NCBI GenBank assembly: GCA_050010115.1
Contig: JBEKLQ010000002.1
Span: 1 to 64,000 of the forward strand
From: JAKACA01 sp050010115
GTDB lineage: Bacteria > Actinomycetota > Acidimicrobiia > Acidimicrobiales > Bog-793
Direction of reading: 5' to 3'
Length of the DNA: 64,000 bases
Both the position numbers and the translations under genes were made by a program. The notes under the pieces were generated by a model. That model made no database searches. It worked only from the letters and a program-made list of their open reading frames with translations, and was not told the DNA's origin. Positions 25,877-35,163 of this stretch are shown here, piece after piece (within the stretch, counting starts at the first letter, position 1; each line of letters opens with the position of its first letter).

Positions 25877-27785
25877 CTGCTACGACGGGTGCGGTCTGGG
25901 AGACTGGCGAGGCTGCAGGCGAGGGAGCCAACGGTCGGGTGCGAGCACCGCGTGAGCTCGAACCGGGGCGGACCCGCGCGATGAGATCACCGATGACGCC
26001 CTCAGGGTTGCGGCTGATGCCGATGGCCCCGAGGCCCGTCAGGAGGTAGAGCCACGAGTAGTTGTTGTTGACGAAATATGGGATCAGGTAGAAGGCGACG
26101 CCAGCGAGGAGCACGCCGCTCACCGAGCGCACACCCCACACGGTCACGAGCAGCAGCATGGAGAGACTGAGCAGCATCTGGTAGTCGTTCGGCTCGGCGA
26201 TGAAGTTCACGCCTCCGAGCAACGCCCCACCGAGACCGGCAAGGGCGGCAGAGAGCACGAACACGGCCAGTTTGGTGCGAGCCACCCTCACGCCAGTGGT
26301 CGACGCAGCTGCGGAGCTGTCGTTCAGCGCCACGAGCCTGCGCCCGAAACGGCTGCGGCGCAGCGCCAGCACGCCCACCGCAGCCAGCGCGTACACCACC
26401 GTGAGCAACACGAGATACGCCCGGTCGGACACGAACCCGATACCGAACAACGGGGCTCGCCCGACGGTGAGATACCCCCCGATGCCTCCGAAATGCGAAC
26501 TGGAGAAGAAGCCGGCGTCCATCGCCGCCGCGAAGGCAAGCGTTGCCAGCGCGAGGTACAGGCCCCGGAGCCGGAGAGCGGGCAGGGCGATCAGGCCACC
26601 TAAGGCTCCAGCAAGGACGATCGCCGCCAGCAGTCCGAGCGGCGAGTCGTCCCCGCCGGTCTTGGCCATGGCGAACGCGCCCAACCCGGCGAACGTCAGC
26701 TGGCAACAGGAGATCTGGCCGGCGTAGCCGGTCAGCGGTACGAGCGAGAGGGCGATGACGGCGAACCCGACGCCGTAGGACACGAGCAGGATCTCGTTGC
26801 CCGGCAGCAGCCGCGAGACGACCAGCACGACCGCGACGAGCGCTCCGGCTCCGGCCAGAGACGTGCGCAAGCTGGCCACTGGAAGGCGCACGGCCGGCAC
26901 GCGCTCTGCGGTACGCAGCCGGTCCTGTGGGAGCGCGAGCAAGGCCAGGAACAGAAGGACCATCGGCATGGTCGATTGCAACCCCGCCCACTGCGGCCGG
27001 TAGCCAGTACCGAGGTTGACGGCGATCCCGAGGCCGATGGCGCCGAGGAACGTGAGCGGCAGGCTGCGCAACCTGCCGACGATGGCAGCGGCGTAGCCGT
27101 TCACGACGAGCAACGTCAGCCCGAGGATCGCCAGATCCCCGCTGCCGGAATCGACCCAAAGCACCCCCGCGAGCGCCGCCAGCGATGCCCCCAGCATCCA
27201 ACCAGCGCGGGCGGCGGTGGCCGGGGAGATCCCGGACAGCGCCACCAGTTCTGGATCGTCGACGACGGCCCGCATCGCCATTCCGAGGCGGGTCTTGTGC
27301 AATAGGAACCAGATGGACCCTGCCACGACGACGGCGGCCGCCACCACCGCCAACTGGTCGTAGCTGATCCGCACCCCGAGCACGCCCACCGAGCTGAGTG
27401 GCCCGAAGAAGCCCGGCACGACACGGATCTCGTTCTGTCCCCAGAGGAACGACGCCGCGCCCACGAGCGCGAGTAGGAGCCCGATCGTGACGGTGATCGT
27501 GAGCAGTGTCGGTGCGCCCTGTAGACGCCGCATGAGGACCCGCTCGAGCAAGGCGCCGGTGGCGGGACCACCCACGAGCACGACGATGAGCAGCGACGGC
27601 ACCGCCGGCCATCCCAGCGAGACGTGCAGCGCCCAGTACGCGAACGCTGCGACCATCCCGAGGGCTCCGTGGGCGAAGTTGAACACGCCCGAGGTGGCGT
27701 AGGTGACGACGAGGCCGCTGGCGGCGACGAAGTAGATCGCCCCGGCCACCACGCCGAGAACGACGAATTCAAGAAACTCGTGCAC
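25863..27785 (-). CDS. Fused LivH-LivM ABC transporter permease
   Basis: This single protein of 640 residues contains both membrane subunits of a branched-chain-type importer. Residues 1-285 are LivH-like (FNFAHGALGMVAAF, RLGMAMRAVVDDPELVALSGI as the coupling loop, VNGYAAAIVGRLRSLPLTFLGA). After a short hydrophilic hinge, residues about 310-610 are LivM-like (LTGYAGQISCCQLTFAGLGAF, RSRFGRRLVALNDSSAAASTTGVRV as the second coupling loop). The C-terminal 40 residues are a polar tail. About 17 membrane helices. A matched fusion fixes the one-to-one stoichiometry. The substrate-binding gene lies 29 bp upstream. Confidence 0.9.
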   Translation of the reverse strand: MHEFLEFVVLGVVAGAIYFVAASGLVVTYATSGVFNFAHGALGMVAAFAYWALHVSLGWPAVPSLLIVVLVGGPATGALLERVLMRRLQGAPTLLTITVTIGLLLALVGAASFLWGQNEIRVVPGFFGPLSSVGVLGVRISYDQLAVVAAAVVVAGSIWFLLHKTRLGMAMRAVVDDPELVALSGISPATAARAGWMLGASLAALAGVLWVDSGSGDLAILGLTLLVVNGYAAAIVGRLRSLPLTFLGAIGLGIAVNLGTGYRPQWAGLQSTMPMVLLFLALLALPQDRLRTAERVPAVRLPVASLRTSLAGAGALVAVVLVVSRLLPGNEILLVSYGVGFAVIALSLVPLTGYAGQISCCQLTFAGLGAFAMAKTGGDDSPLGLLAAIVLAGALGGLIALPALRLRGLYLALATLAFAAAMDAGFFSSSHFGGIGGYLTVGRAPLFGIGFVSDRAYLVLLTVVYALAAVGVLALRRSRFGRRLVALNDSSAAASTTGVRVARTKLAVFVLSAALAGLGGALLGGVNFIAEPNDYQMLLSLSMLLLVTVWGVRSVSGVLLAGVAFYLIPYFVNNNYSWLYLLTGLGAIGISRNPEGVIGDLIARVRPGSSSRGARTRPLAPSPAASPVSQTAPVVADADV

Positions 27786-27814
27786 GTCAGCTCAGGACGG
27801 GCCCCGCCCGAACA

Positions 27815-29119
27815 TCATGGGAGCTTCGGGTCGTAGATGTAGCTGCCTGAGCACATGAACCCGGAGGATGGCGTCACCCGCTGCCATTGACCATTGACCA
27901 CCCGAGCGATGAGGAAGCAGTCGGGCGGGGTCTTCGACGCGGGGTCGTCCGGTGCGAGCAGACCGCCGGCGTCGAAGCTGTGGATCGCGCGGAGTGCAGT
28001 CAGCAGGCTGGCGCGATCCGGGTCTGGCCCAGCCTTGTCGAGGGCCTCGACGAGCAGCATCGCCGACGCCCAGCCGAAGACCGAGTAGATATCCGGTGTA
28101 TAGCCGGAGTGAGCCACGTTGATCCAGTGGTCGAACAGCTTCACCTCCGGGACCGAATTCGCGTCCTGACCCAGGTAGAGCGACTCGTGCAGGTTGACCA
28201 GTACCGTACCGGCAGCCGGGGCCCCGGTCTTGGCCACGAAGCTCCCGTCGTATGCCGAACCGGAGTTCACGATCACCTCGGGATGGAAGCCCTGCAGCTG
28301 CATCGCGTCGACGAACGCCGCGATCGCCCCGACGTCGGCTTGGTCGAGCAGGACGAGCTGCACGCCCTCCTGCTGCATCTTGATGACGTCGGCTGCGAAC
28401 TGGGTCTGGCCCGGCGTGTAGCTCTCGACAACCGAGATGTGGAAGCCCTCCTGCTCCAAGACGTACTCCTCGCCGGCCCATGAATTCTGCACCGTCGTGA
28501 CGTCGCCGACGAGGGCCCCGACATGCCCGATCGCCCCGGGGTAATGCTGCTTCAGCCACAAGAGCGGACCGGTGCCCCAGCCGTTCTGGATCGGCTGCGG
28601 GCTGAACGTGTTGGGGAGCTTCGTCACCACCGGGTCCAGTGAGTTGGAGATGTTCGCGATCGTGGGTGGGATCACAGCGCCGCCACAACTGTCCCAGATC
28701 GAGAACGAGCCGACGAACGCCAGAACGCTCGGTAGGAGAGCGAGCGTCTCGGACTTGTTGTTCGTGCAGAACAGCTCGTCGTCGCGGTCGTCCACGACGA
28801 GCTTGCGGCCGTCCACACCTCCCGCCGAGTTGATGTAGTCGAAGTACGCCTGCACACCCACCTGCGCCCCGAGGAAGAGCCCGGGAACGATCCCGCCGGT
28901 CGTTGAGACGTTGCCGACGGTGATCGTCTTGGCCGTGACGCCGGGCGTCGGGCCCGACGGCGTCGTGCTCGTCGGTCCCGAGGATGTCGGAGTGCTCGAG
29001 ATCGGCACGCTGGACGACGTGCTCGTCGACCCAGATACGCCTCCCCCGCATGCCGCGGCCAGGCAGAGCAGGGCGGCAGCCACGATCCCGATGCCCGTGA
29101 TAGGTCCCCTCTTCGCCAC
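27815..29119 (-). CDS. ABC transporter substrate-binding lipoprotein (periplasmic-binding-protein type 6)
   Basis: A protein of 434 residues with a lipoprotein signal: basic start, hydrophobic segment and lipobox LCLAAACGGG, with the cysteine at residue 25. A Ser/Thr/Pro linker (about 28-58) follows. The binding domain has KTITVGNVSTTGGIVPGLFLGAQVGVQAYFDYINSAGGVDGRKL, typical of Leu/Ile/Val-binding-type receptors. Two further cysteine pairs (around DELFCTNN and IWDSCGGAV, plus the C-terminal region) may form disulfides. The GTG start has a purine-rich GAGGGGGAGCGAGG upstream. It delivers an unknown solute to the fused permease encoded directly downstream. Confidence 0.88.
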   Translation of the reverse strand: MAKRGPITGIGIVAAALLCLAAACGGGVSGSTSTSSSVPISSTPTSSGPTSTTPSGPTPGVTAKTITVGNVSTTGGIVPGLFLGAQVGVQAYFDYINSAGGVDGRKLVVDDRDDELFCTNNKSETLALLPSVLAFVGSFSIWDSCGGAVIPPTIANISNSLDPVVTKLPNTFSPQPIQNGWGTGPLLWLKQHYPGAIGHVGALVGDVTTVQNSWAGEEYVLEQEGFHISVVESYTPGQTQFAADVIKMQQEGVQLVLLDQADVGAIAAFVDAMQLQGFHPEVIVNSGSAYDGSFVAKTGAPAAGTVLVNLHESLYLGQDANSVPEVKLFDHWINVAHSGYTPDIYSVFGWASAMLLVEALDKAGPDPDRASLLTALRAIHSFDAGGLLAPDDPASKTPPDCFLIARVVNGQWQRVTPSSGFMCSGSYIYDPKLP

Positions 29120-29271
29120 GGCCTCGCTCCCCCTCTGGTGCGTTCGCCCGCCCGCTGCGAGACCCTGCGGCCGGCGTGACGGGCGATGCAAGAATGAAAC
29201 ACGTTCTCGTTTTGCGGCATGGTACGCCAGCCGGTGTCCGCACGCCAGGGACCGGCCAGAGAGCGTCACGT

Positions 29272-29760
29272 TCAATGCAGGTCTGAGAACTCCAGGGCCC
29301 GGGGGAGCCGGGGCAACAGGACTGTCATGACCAGCTTGACGTTCGAGAACCGGACCACGACGACCGCGCCTTGGTAGGGGCCTGGCAGCGGTGCCCACCC
29401 CCTCGACACGCGGTCAACGGCGAAACTGCCCTTGAACGCCACGAGACACGTAGCTTCGTGCTCGACAGCCGTGAGCGCAGGCGGGATGGTGCGCGAAGCA
29501 TGCGGTGTCGACTCGATGTCTTTCACCAGGGCGCTCGCCTGCAACGACCGCACTCCGGCGAACACGGCTACATATCCGACGGCGGACCGGGCCTCCGGCA
29601 ACGCCCGGAAGCAAGCGCTGTCGCGAGTACCGAGCGTGTTGCGCGCCGACGTGCAGCCGGCCAAGGACACCGCGCTCATCGCCAGCGCCAGGGCGACGCC
29701 GGCCGCAACCACCCACGGTCGACGCCGAGGGGCGCCGCCCGATGTCGCGAGCGCTCTCAT
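29272..29760 (-). CDS. Small predicted lipoprotein of unknown function
   Basis: The 162-residue protein has an N-terminal basic region (RRRPWVVAAG), a hydrophobic core and lipobox SLAGC, so it should be lipidated and exported. The rest has no motif I recognise; it contains two cysteines (DSACFRALPE and ATCLVAF) that could pair, and ends in a hydrophobic VVVVRFSNVKLVMTVLL stretch. Its ATG overlaps the upstream stop (ATGA), coupling it to the YbhN-like membrane protein. It may be an accessory of that protein; nothing more can be said. Confidence 0.65.
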   Translation of the reverse strand: MRALATSGGAPRRRPWVVAAGVALALAMSAVSLAGCTSARNTLGTRDSACFRALPEARSAVGYVAVFAGVRSLQASALVKDIESTPHASRTIPPALTAVEHEATCLVAFKGSFAVDRVSRGWAPLPGPYQGAVVVVRFSNVKLVMTVLLPRLPRALEFSDLH

Positions 29761-30878
29761 GCCGGAGCCGCCTGGTTGGCGATTCCCTCGTCAGATCCCG
29801 GGGCGGCTTCCAGTCCGAACTCCCCCGTCGACGTGCCTGCGGCCCGGCGCCCACGGTCCGCACGACGATCCCGGACCGCCAAGATCGCCCACGAGAGCCA
29901 CCCGAACGGCAAGAAACCCCAAAAGCTGATGATCCGGTACAAGATCACGGCTGCCACCGTCGTCGCCTGCGCACCACCGTAGGCCACGAGGGCGACCGTC
30001 AGGCTGCCCTCGACGACTCCGAGGCCGCCGGGAGTGATCGGCAGGTTCGACGCGAGCTGGCCGGCGCCGTAGGCCAAGAGGAGCCCTCGCCACGGGATCC
30101 CCGAGCCGACGGCTGTGTACCCGAGCGCCAGACATCCGCAGTCAAGCACCCAGTTCATGACGGACCACGCCATGGCCGGCCCTAAATCCCGCCAGGTCAG
30201 GTGGACCTGGCCGAGATGTGCGGTGACTCGGTTCACCAAGTCCTCCGCATCGAGCCGTGGGAAACCGGTGGCACGCTTGACAGCCCTCAGGATCATCGTC
30301 ACCCCGACCGCGACCAACCGGCGCTGAGCGAATACACCCATGGCGAGAAGCGTGACGATGAGGACCGTGACCGTGACCCAGACGAGGTCCAGGGCTGCCC
30401 CTTCGCGCTCGGCCAGGAGCACACCGGTACCGGCGAGCAACGTCAGGCCGAGGGCCGAGCACAGCAGCGTGGCGAACAGGGCCCACACGGCGATCGATTC
30501 ACCTGCCCCGGCACGCCGGTACTGCCGGAACGCGTACACGCTCGCGACGGCGGGACCTGCCGGCAGCGAGCTTGCGATCGCCGCCGCGGCCACGGTGACG
30601 CCGAGCAGCCGGCCCGGGGGCATGTGGACGGACCCGGCGTGCAAGAGGTAGGCCGACATCCTCGAGAATGCCAGCAGCGACACGAACTCCGCCGCCACGG
30701 CGAGCAGCACCCAGCCGACATTGAGCCGGCTCAGCTCCGAGCTCACGCCGATGAGCTCGCCTCGTTGGCCGCCGACCGCGTAGAGCGCCGCGGCCCCGAG
30801 CGCCAAGCCGATCACATAGCGAGCCCAGACGGCGAAGCGCTTGCGCCGGGGTACGGCTTCAGATTCAGACAGCGACAC
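29757..30878 (-). CDS. YbhN/UPF0104 family integral membrane protein (LPG-synthase transmembrane-like)
   Basis: A protein of 373 residues with about eight membrane helices and the family motif NLPITPGGLGVVEGSL near residue 285, followed by LYRIISFWGFLPFGWLSW. Members resemble the flippase half of lysyl-phosphatidylglycerol synthase; in most the substrate is unknown, though lipid or glycolipid translocation is often proposed. The C-terminal 40 residues are polar and cytoplasmic. GTG start. It lies 39 bp downstream of the aldehyde dehydrogenase and is coupled to a small lipoprotein gene. Confidence 0.85.
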   Translation of the reverse strand: MSLSESEAVPRRKRFAVWARYVIGLALGAAALYAVGGQRGELIGVSSELSRLNVGWVLLAVAAEFVSLLAFSRMSAYLLHAGSVHMPPGRLLGVTVAAAAIASSLPAGPAVASVYAFRQYRRAGAGESIAVWALFATLLCSALGLTLLAGTGVLLAEREGAALDLVWVTVTVLIVTLLAMGVFAQRRLVAVGVTMILRAVKRATGFPRLDAEDLVNRVTAHLGQVHLTWRDLGPAMAWSVMNWVLDCGCLALGYTAVGSGIPWRGLLLAYGAGQLASNLPITPGGLGVVEGSLTVALVAYGGAQATTVAAVILYRIISFWGFLPFGWLSWAILAVRDRRADRGRRAAGTSTGEFGLEAAPGSDEGIANQAAPA

Positions 30879-30917
30879 CTCGGCCCGCCACCTTGCCCCG
30901 GCTAGCTGCCCCGCGAG

Positions 30918-32336
30918 TCAGAGCTGGAGTGACTTGATCTCGAGGAACTCCTCGAGCCCGAAGCGCCCAAGCTCGCGCCCGTGGCCCGACTGCTTGAAGC
31001 CTCCGAACGGGGCCAGCGGGTTGAAGCTGCCACCGTTGATGTCGACCTGCCCGGTCCGGATCCGGCGGGCGACCTGCTTGGCTCGCTCGGGATCTCCGGC
31101 CCAGACGGCTCCGGCCAGCCCGTAGGCGGAGTCGTTGGCGATCGCGATGGCCTCGTCCTCGGTGTCGTACGGCAGGATGGACAGGACCGGGCCGAAGATC
31201 TCTTCCTGGGCGATCGTCATGTCACTCGTGACTTCGCTGAACACTGTCGGGCGCACGTAGAAACCGGTGTCCAGGCCCTCAGGCGGCTCTGCGCCGCCGG
31301 TGAGCAGCTTCGCACCCTCGTCGATCCCCTTCTGGATGTACGAGCGGACCCGGTCTCGCTGGACGGCCGAGACGAGGGGCCCGATCCTCGTCCCCTCGGC
31401 GAACGGGTTGCCCGGCGTCGTGGATTCCGCTTCGCGAATGGCGATCTCCTCGACCTCGGCGAGGCGGCTCCGGGGGACGACCATCCGGGTCAGCGCGCTG
31501 CAGGTCTGACCCGAGTTCAAGAAGCACATCGTGACCCCCGTGGCAACCGCCTTCGGCAGATCTGCGTCTTCGAGGATCACGTTGGCAGACTTACCGCCGA
31601 GCTCCAAAGCAACTCGCTTGACCGTCTGTGAGGCGACCTCGCTCACGCGGCGGCCGGCGCGTGTCGATCCCGTGAACGACACCATGTCGACACCGGGGTG
31701 GGCAGCGATCGCCTCGCCCACGACGGGACCCGGGCCCGAGACGAGGTTGAACACGCCCGGAGGCAGGCCAACGTCGTGGATGACGTCGGCGAGCAGGAAA
31801 GCACTGAGCGGCGCTACGTGGCTCGGCTTGAGCACGATGGTGCACCCAGCGGCAAGTGCCGGCGCCACCTTGGCTGCGATCTGGTGCAGCGGGTAGTTCC
31901 ACGGCGTGATCGCTCCGACGACGCCCACCGGCTCCCGGACGACGAGCGAATTGCCGACCCGCTCCTCCCAGGTGATCTGCTCAGCGAGGTCGGCCATCGA
32001 CTGGAACGTGCTGATCGGCAGCCCAGCCTGGATGAGCATCGAGAGACTCAGCGGCATGCCGACCTCGCGCGCGATCAACTCGCCGATCTCGCCCATCCGG
32101 GCTCCGAGCGCTTCGGCGATGCGTGACGTGGATTTCGTCCGCTCCGAGACCGAGACTTGCGACCACTCGTCGAACGCGGCGCGAGCCGCCCGCACCGCTG
32201 CGTCGACGTCGGCGGCTGTCCCGAGTGGCACCGTGCCGATCACTTCTTCGGTCGCCGAGTCGATCACCTCGACCGTCTCGGTGCTACCGGGCGCGACCCA
32301 CGCGCCGTCGATGTAGAGCTTGTCGCGGACGTCCAT
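30918..32336 (-). CDS. NAD(P)-dependent aldehyde dehydrogenase
   Basis: This aldehyde dehydrogenase has 472 residues. Motifs: PWNYPL around N146, FTGSTRAGRRVSE (cofactor loop), the general base E245 in VALELGGKSAN and the nucleophile C279 in NSGQTCSALTR, followed by the EEIFGPVL signature. It converts an aldehyde to a carboxylic acid; the substrate is unknown. The ATG (MDVRDKLYIDGAW) has a strong GGAGGAGAGG sequence upstream. First gene of a minus-strand group that leads into the Liv-type importer, so it might process an imported or derived compound. Confidence 0.93.
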   Translation of the reverse strand: MDVRDKLYIDGAWVAPGSTETVEVIDSATEEVIGTVPLGTAADVDAAVRAARAAFDEWSQVSVSERTKSTSRIAEALGARMGEIGELIAREVGMPLSLSMLIQAGLPISTFQSMADLAEQITWEERVGNSLVVREPVGVVGAITPWNYPLHQIAAKVAPALAAGCTIVLKPSHVAPLSAFLLADVIHDVGLPPGVFNLVSGPGPVVGEAIAAHPGVDMVSFTGSTRAGRRVSEVASQTVKRVALELGGKSANVILEDADLPKAVATGVTMCFLNSGQTCSALTRMVVPRSRLAEVEEIAIREAESTTPGNPFAEGTRIGPLVSAVQRDRVRSYIQKGIDEGAKLLTGGAEPPEGLDTGFYVRPTVFSEVTSDMTIAQEEIFGPVLSILPYDTEDEAIAIANDSAYGLAGAVWAGDPERAKQVARRIRTGQVDINGGSFNPLAPFGGFKQSGHGRELGRFGLEEFLEIKSLQL

Positions 32337-32371
32337 GCGCCTCTCCTCCTCGTGCAACCGATCGGACGAGC

Positions 32372-33865
32372 CTACCCGTGCCCTCCCTGGGGCGTCCCGG
32401 CGACCACGGGCGGCTGCAGGCCGGGCACGCCTGCGCCAGCGGCCGTCGAGGCCGCCACAGGTGTGCCCGAGGCCGACGCCACACCGGACTTCGTGGCTCC
32501 CGGACCGTCGGTCACTGCGAACATCGTAGAAAAGAAACCCCCGAAGTCAGCGGTGAACGTGCCCCCGTTGACGGTGGTCGTCGATTTCTGCCCGACGATC
32601 TCCATCTCTGTCACGCGTCCCGACGAGTCGGTCCGGGTGACTTTCACCGACACGAGCGTGCCGACCGACGGGAACACCTTCTCCACTGCGGCGACCGGGA
32701 CCGAATTCGGCCAGGTGTGCACCGGGTTGCACCCGAGGGTGCCTCGTCCGCCGATGCACACCGCATCGCCGACATCGCGTACCGCGTCGAAGATCGACTG
32801 GCCGTTCCAGTAGCTGAGCGCCTCGGTGTAGCCGCCGCTCGAGGCTTCGTACTCCGTCGGGGCAGGTATTCCGTCCTGCATCAGGTACTGGCCGGAGGTG
32901 TCACGGGTGGCGAAGGTGGTGAGGGGGGTTTCGTACTTGATCCCCGCCGAGTAGTACTCGCAGATGTCGTCACAGATATCGGCGTAGCCGTACCAACCGC
33001 CCGAAGCTATTTCGTAGAGCACGTAGCTGCGGGAAGCGACCGCTTGAGCCTCGAGCTCCTGGAAACCCCACGGCTCCGCCTGCGGAGCACCGGTGGTCCC
33101 GCCGTAGGTGCCCCACCCTGCGGGCGACTCCCCAGGCGTGACGTCGGAGACGTACTGCTCGAGGGCAATGAGGTTGAGTGTCCGCTCGAGGTGCTCGTCG
33201 CCAGTGTTCGCTCCGTAGTAGTCGTAGCCCTCGAGGCGGCCCCGGTACGTCACGTCCTGCCCGTCACCCCGGCAGAGCGTGAGCAGGTCGCTCCTCGGGG
33301 CGCTGGCTTGGAGCGAGGCCGGTACGGCGACGGGATCGTGGAGGTTCGTCTCGAGCACCTTCCAACTCGTCGACGTGCAGGTAGAGGCCGACTCGAGCGT
33401 CCAGATCCCGGTCAAAGCGCCGGGCTTCCCCTGTTCGAACACCCGAGCTGCCTGGCCTGCTCCGATTGTCGCCACCGTCTTGCCATCCTCGCCCATGAAG
33501 GTGAACGCCGATGGCGACGTGACCGTCATGGGATCGTTGTCGTTCTCCTCGATCACCACCTTCACGATCTCACCGTCGGTCTTCGAGCTGAGCGTGGCCG
33601 TTGTGACCGGGTGGGACGTGTCCGAGTAGTAGTGGACCAGGATCTGGTGGTAGGTCCAGTGCAACTGAGCGGCGTCTCCGAACGCCCCCCACTGACCCAT
33701 CCCGTACCCGGGGCCGAACCCGTGGCCCACGAAGGTCACATTGGTAGACGGGAACGGAGGCGACGACTGCGGCGAGTGCGAGGAGTTCTGGGACGCGCCA
33801 AGCGAGGCTCCGGCAGCTCCGGCGCCCGTGGCACTCGCCACAGTGGCAACGAGACCGGCCGCCAC
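32372..33865 (-). CDS. Secreted SpoIID/LytB-domain protein (5' end uncertain)
   Basis: Up to 530 residues. The SpoIID-type core is LNLIALEQYVSDVTPGESPAGW followed by ELEAQAVASRSYVL, the region that in SpoIID forms the peptidoglycan lytic transglycosylase centre. An N-terminal segment has NVTFVGHGFGPGYGMGQWGA, also common in these proteins. C-terminal pairs of cysteines (DICDDICEYY; CIGGRGTLGC) may be disulfides. Upstream of the GTG used, the same frame encodes a basic stretch then hydrophobic AIRLVAAGLVATVASATGAGAAGA, an ideal signal peptide, yet no ATG, GTG or TTG occurs before it within the intergenic space. A rare start codon or an assembly error is likely. Confidence 0.75.
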   Translation of the reverse strand: MAAGLVATVASATGAGAAGASLGASQNSSHSPQSSPPFPSTNVTFVGHGFGPGYGMGQWGAFGDAAQLHWTYHQILVHYYSDTSHPVTTATLSSKTDGEIVKVVIEENDNDPMTVTSPSAFTFMGEDGKTVATIGAGQAARVFEQGKPGALTGIWTLESASTCTSTSWKVLETNLHDPVAVPASLQASAPRSDLLTLCRGDGQDVTYRGRLEGYDYYGANTGDEHLERTLNLIALEQYVSDVTPGESPAGWGTYGGTTGAPQAEPWGFQELEAQAVASRSYVLYEIASGGWYGYADICDDICEYYSAGIKYETPLTTFATRDTSGQYLMQDGIPAPTEYEASSGGYTEALSYWNGQSIFDAVRDVGDAVCIGGRGTLGCNPVHTWPNSVPVAAVEKVFPSVGTLVSVKVTRTDSSGRVTEMEIVGQKSTTTVNGGTFTADFGGFFSTMFAVTDGPGATKSGVASASGTPVAASTAAGAGVPGLQPPVVAGTPQGGHG

Positions 33866-34055
33866 CAGCCTGATGGCGAAACGGGCACGCGGAAACGCGG
33901 AGGAGGCCGAGGGCCTGCAATCCGTCCTGGCAGGCCTGTGACTCCTGTGCTTGATGATGCAGATGGTAGCCCTGTGGCAGCGACTCGACCAGAGGAGAGC
34001 CGGAGCCGCGCTCCCACCCGGTAGCGGGCACCGCGTGCGACTGGTGCGGGTGCGC

Positions 34056-35156
34056 CTATCCGACCGTGACGAGGGCTGACTCCACCGCCGAGGCGAAGGC
34101 GTGCCGAGCAGCCTCGAGGGTGAACCCGGACGCTCGCTCACGTCCGCGATCGACCAGTACCTCGCGAAGGGCAGCGTCGGAGAGGACTCGTTGGGCAGCG
34201 GTGGCCACGACGATCGGCTCCTTCGACGCCAGGACGATCCCGGCGTCGAGGACTGTCCCCGGCACGGCCGTGGCCCCGTAGGCCACGACCGGCACGCCGT
34301 GGTGCATCGCCTCGATCAGCGGCACGCAGAAACCCTCGTGGTCCGAGCAGCAGACCAGCACGTCGGCCGCCTGGTAGTAAGCCGCGAGCTCGGACGACGT
34401 CACCGAACCGGCGATATTCACCGAGCCGGCGATCCCGAGGTCCTCGGTGAATCGCCGTACAGCGAGCGCGTACGGCGCGCAACTCGGCCGGCCGATGAGA
34501 TGCAGCCGAGCGTCAGGGTCGAAGTGGCGCAGGAACGAGGCGAACGCCTTGACCACGTCGTGGTGCGCCTTGTGTGGCAACAGCTGGCCGACGAACAGCC
34601 AGTCAGATCCGCCGGCATCCTTCGCCGCGGCCAGCTCCTCAGCCAGGACGGCATCCGGGGGACGGTCCATCGGGGAGGTGTCCATCATGAGCGCTGACAC
34701 GATGCTGGTCGGACAACCCCAGGCGTCGAGCTCGGTGGCGTTGTACGCCGAGTCGGCGATGCCCACGCGGCAGGCAGGCGCGAGCTCGGCGAGTTGCTGG
34801 CGGCCGAGGCGCACTTCTCCGCCGAGGGACGGCATCCAGTGCTCGACGAGCTCGGCCGGGGTGATGTTGTGGTAGTTGAGGATCTTCGGACCCGGATGGC
34901 CGATCACGACCTCGGCGGCGGGGCTGCCGATGGATCCCTGGTAGCAGACCCACTGCCCGCCCCCCGCCTCGCGGGGCAGCTCAGCCAGGGGGCGCACCCG
35001 CCCGTCGAGTCCGGGCCCCCAGTTACCGGCGAATATCTCGGACACGAAACCCATCGACCGCAGCACGCGCTGGGCCTCCAGCGTGTGATAGCTCACCGCG
35101 TCCCGCTCGACGATCGAGGGGATGACCTGGTCGATGCGAACCGGATTCGCCGTCAT
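34056..35156 (-). CDS. GT4-family glycosyltransferase
   Basis: The protein has 366 residues with a GT-B fold. The N-terminal acceptor domain begins DQVIPSIVERDAVSYHTLEAQRVL; later come LFVGQLLPHKAHHDVVKAF (start of the donor domain), LIGRPSC and CCSDHEGFCVPLIEAMHHGVPVVAYG, in which the E-x7-E positions bind the nucleotide sugar. It is probably a hexosyltransferase of surface polysaccharide synthesis. The ATG is in a weak context (GTGAGTCCGCC). Seven bases separate it from the methyltransferase-like gene upstream. Confidence 0.87.
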   Translation of the reverse strand: MTANPVRIDQVIPSIVERDAVSYHTLEAQRVLRSMGFVSEIFAGNWGPGLDGRVRPLAELPREAGGGQWVCYQGSIGSPAAEVVIGHPGPKILNYHNITPAELVEHWMPSLGGEVRLGRQQLAELAPACRVGIADSAYNATELDAWGCPTSIVSALMMDTSPMDRPPDAVLAEELAAAKDAGGSDWLFVGQLLPHKAHHDVVKAFASFLRHFDPDARLHLIGRPSCAPYALAVRRFTEDLGIAGSVNIAGSVTSSELAAYYQAADVLVCCSDHEGFCVPLIEAMHHGVPVVAYGATAVPGTVLDAGIVLASKEPIVVATAAQRVLSDAALREVLVDRGRERASGFTLEAARHAFASAVESALVTVG

Positions 35157-35163
35157 GGCGGAC

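Noticed and set aside
27792..29243. A 483-codon alternate minus-strand frame over the substrate-binding lipoprotein
   Set aside because: The lipoprotein frame has a lipobox and family motifs; the alternate frame has none.
32123..34024. A 633-codon plus-strand open frame
   Set aside because: It lies antisense to the aldehyde dehydrogenase and SpoIID-domain genes. The composition is Arg/Gly/Pro-heavy with no recognisable domain, which is typical of high-GC antisense shadows.
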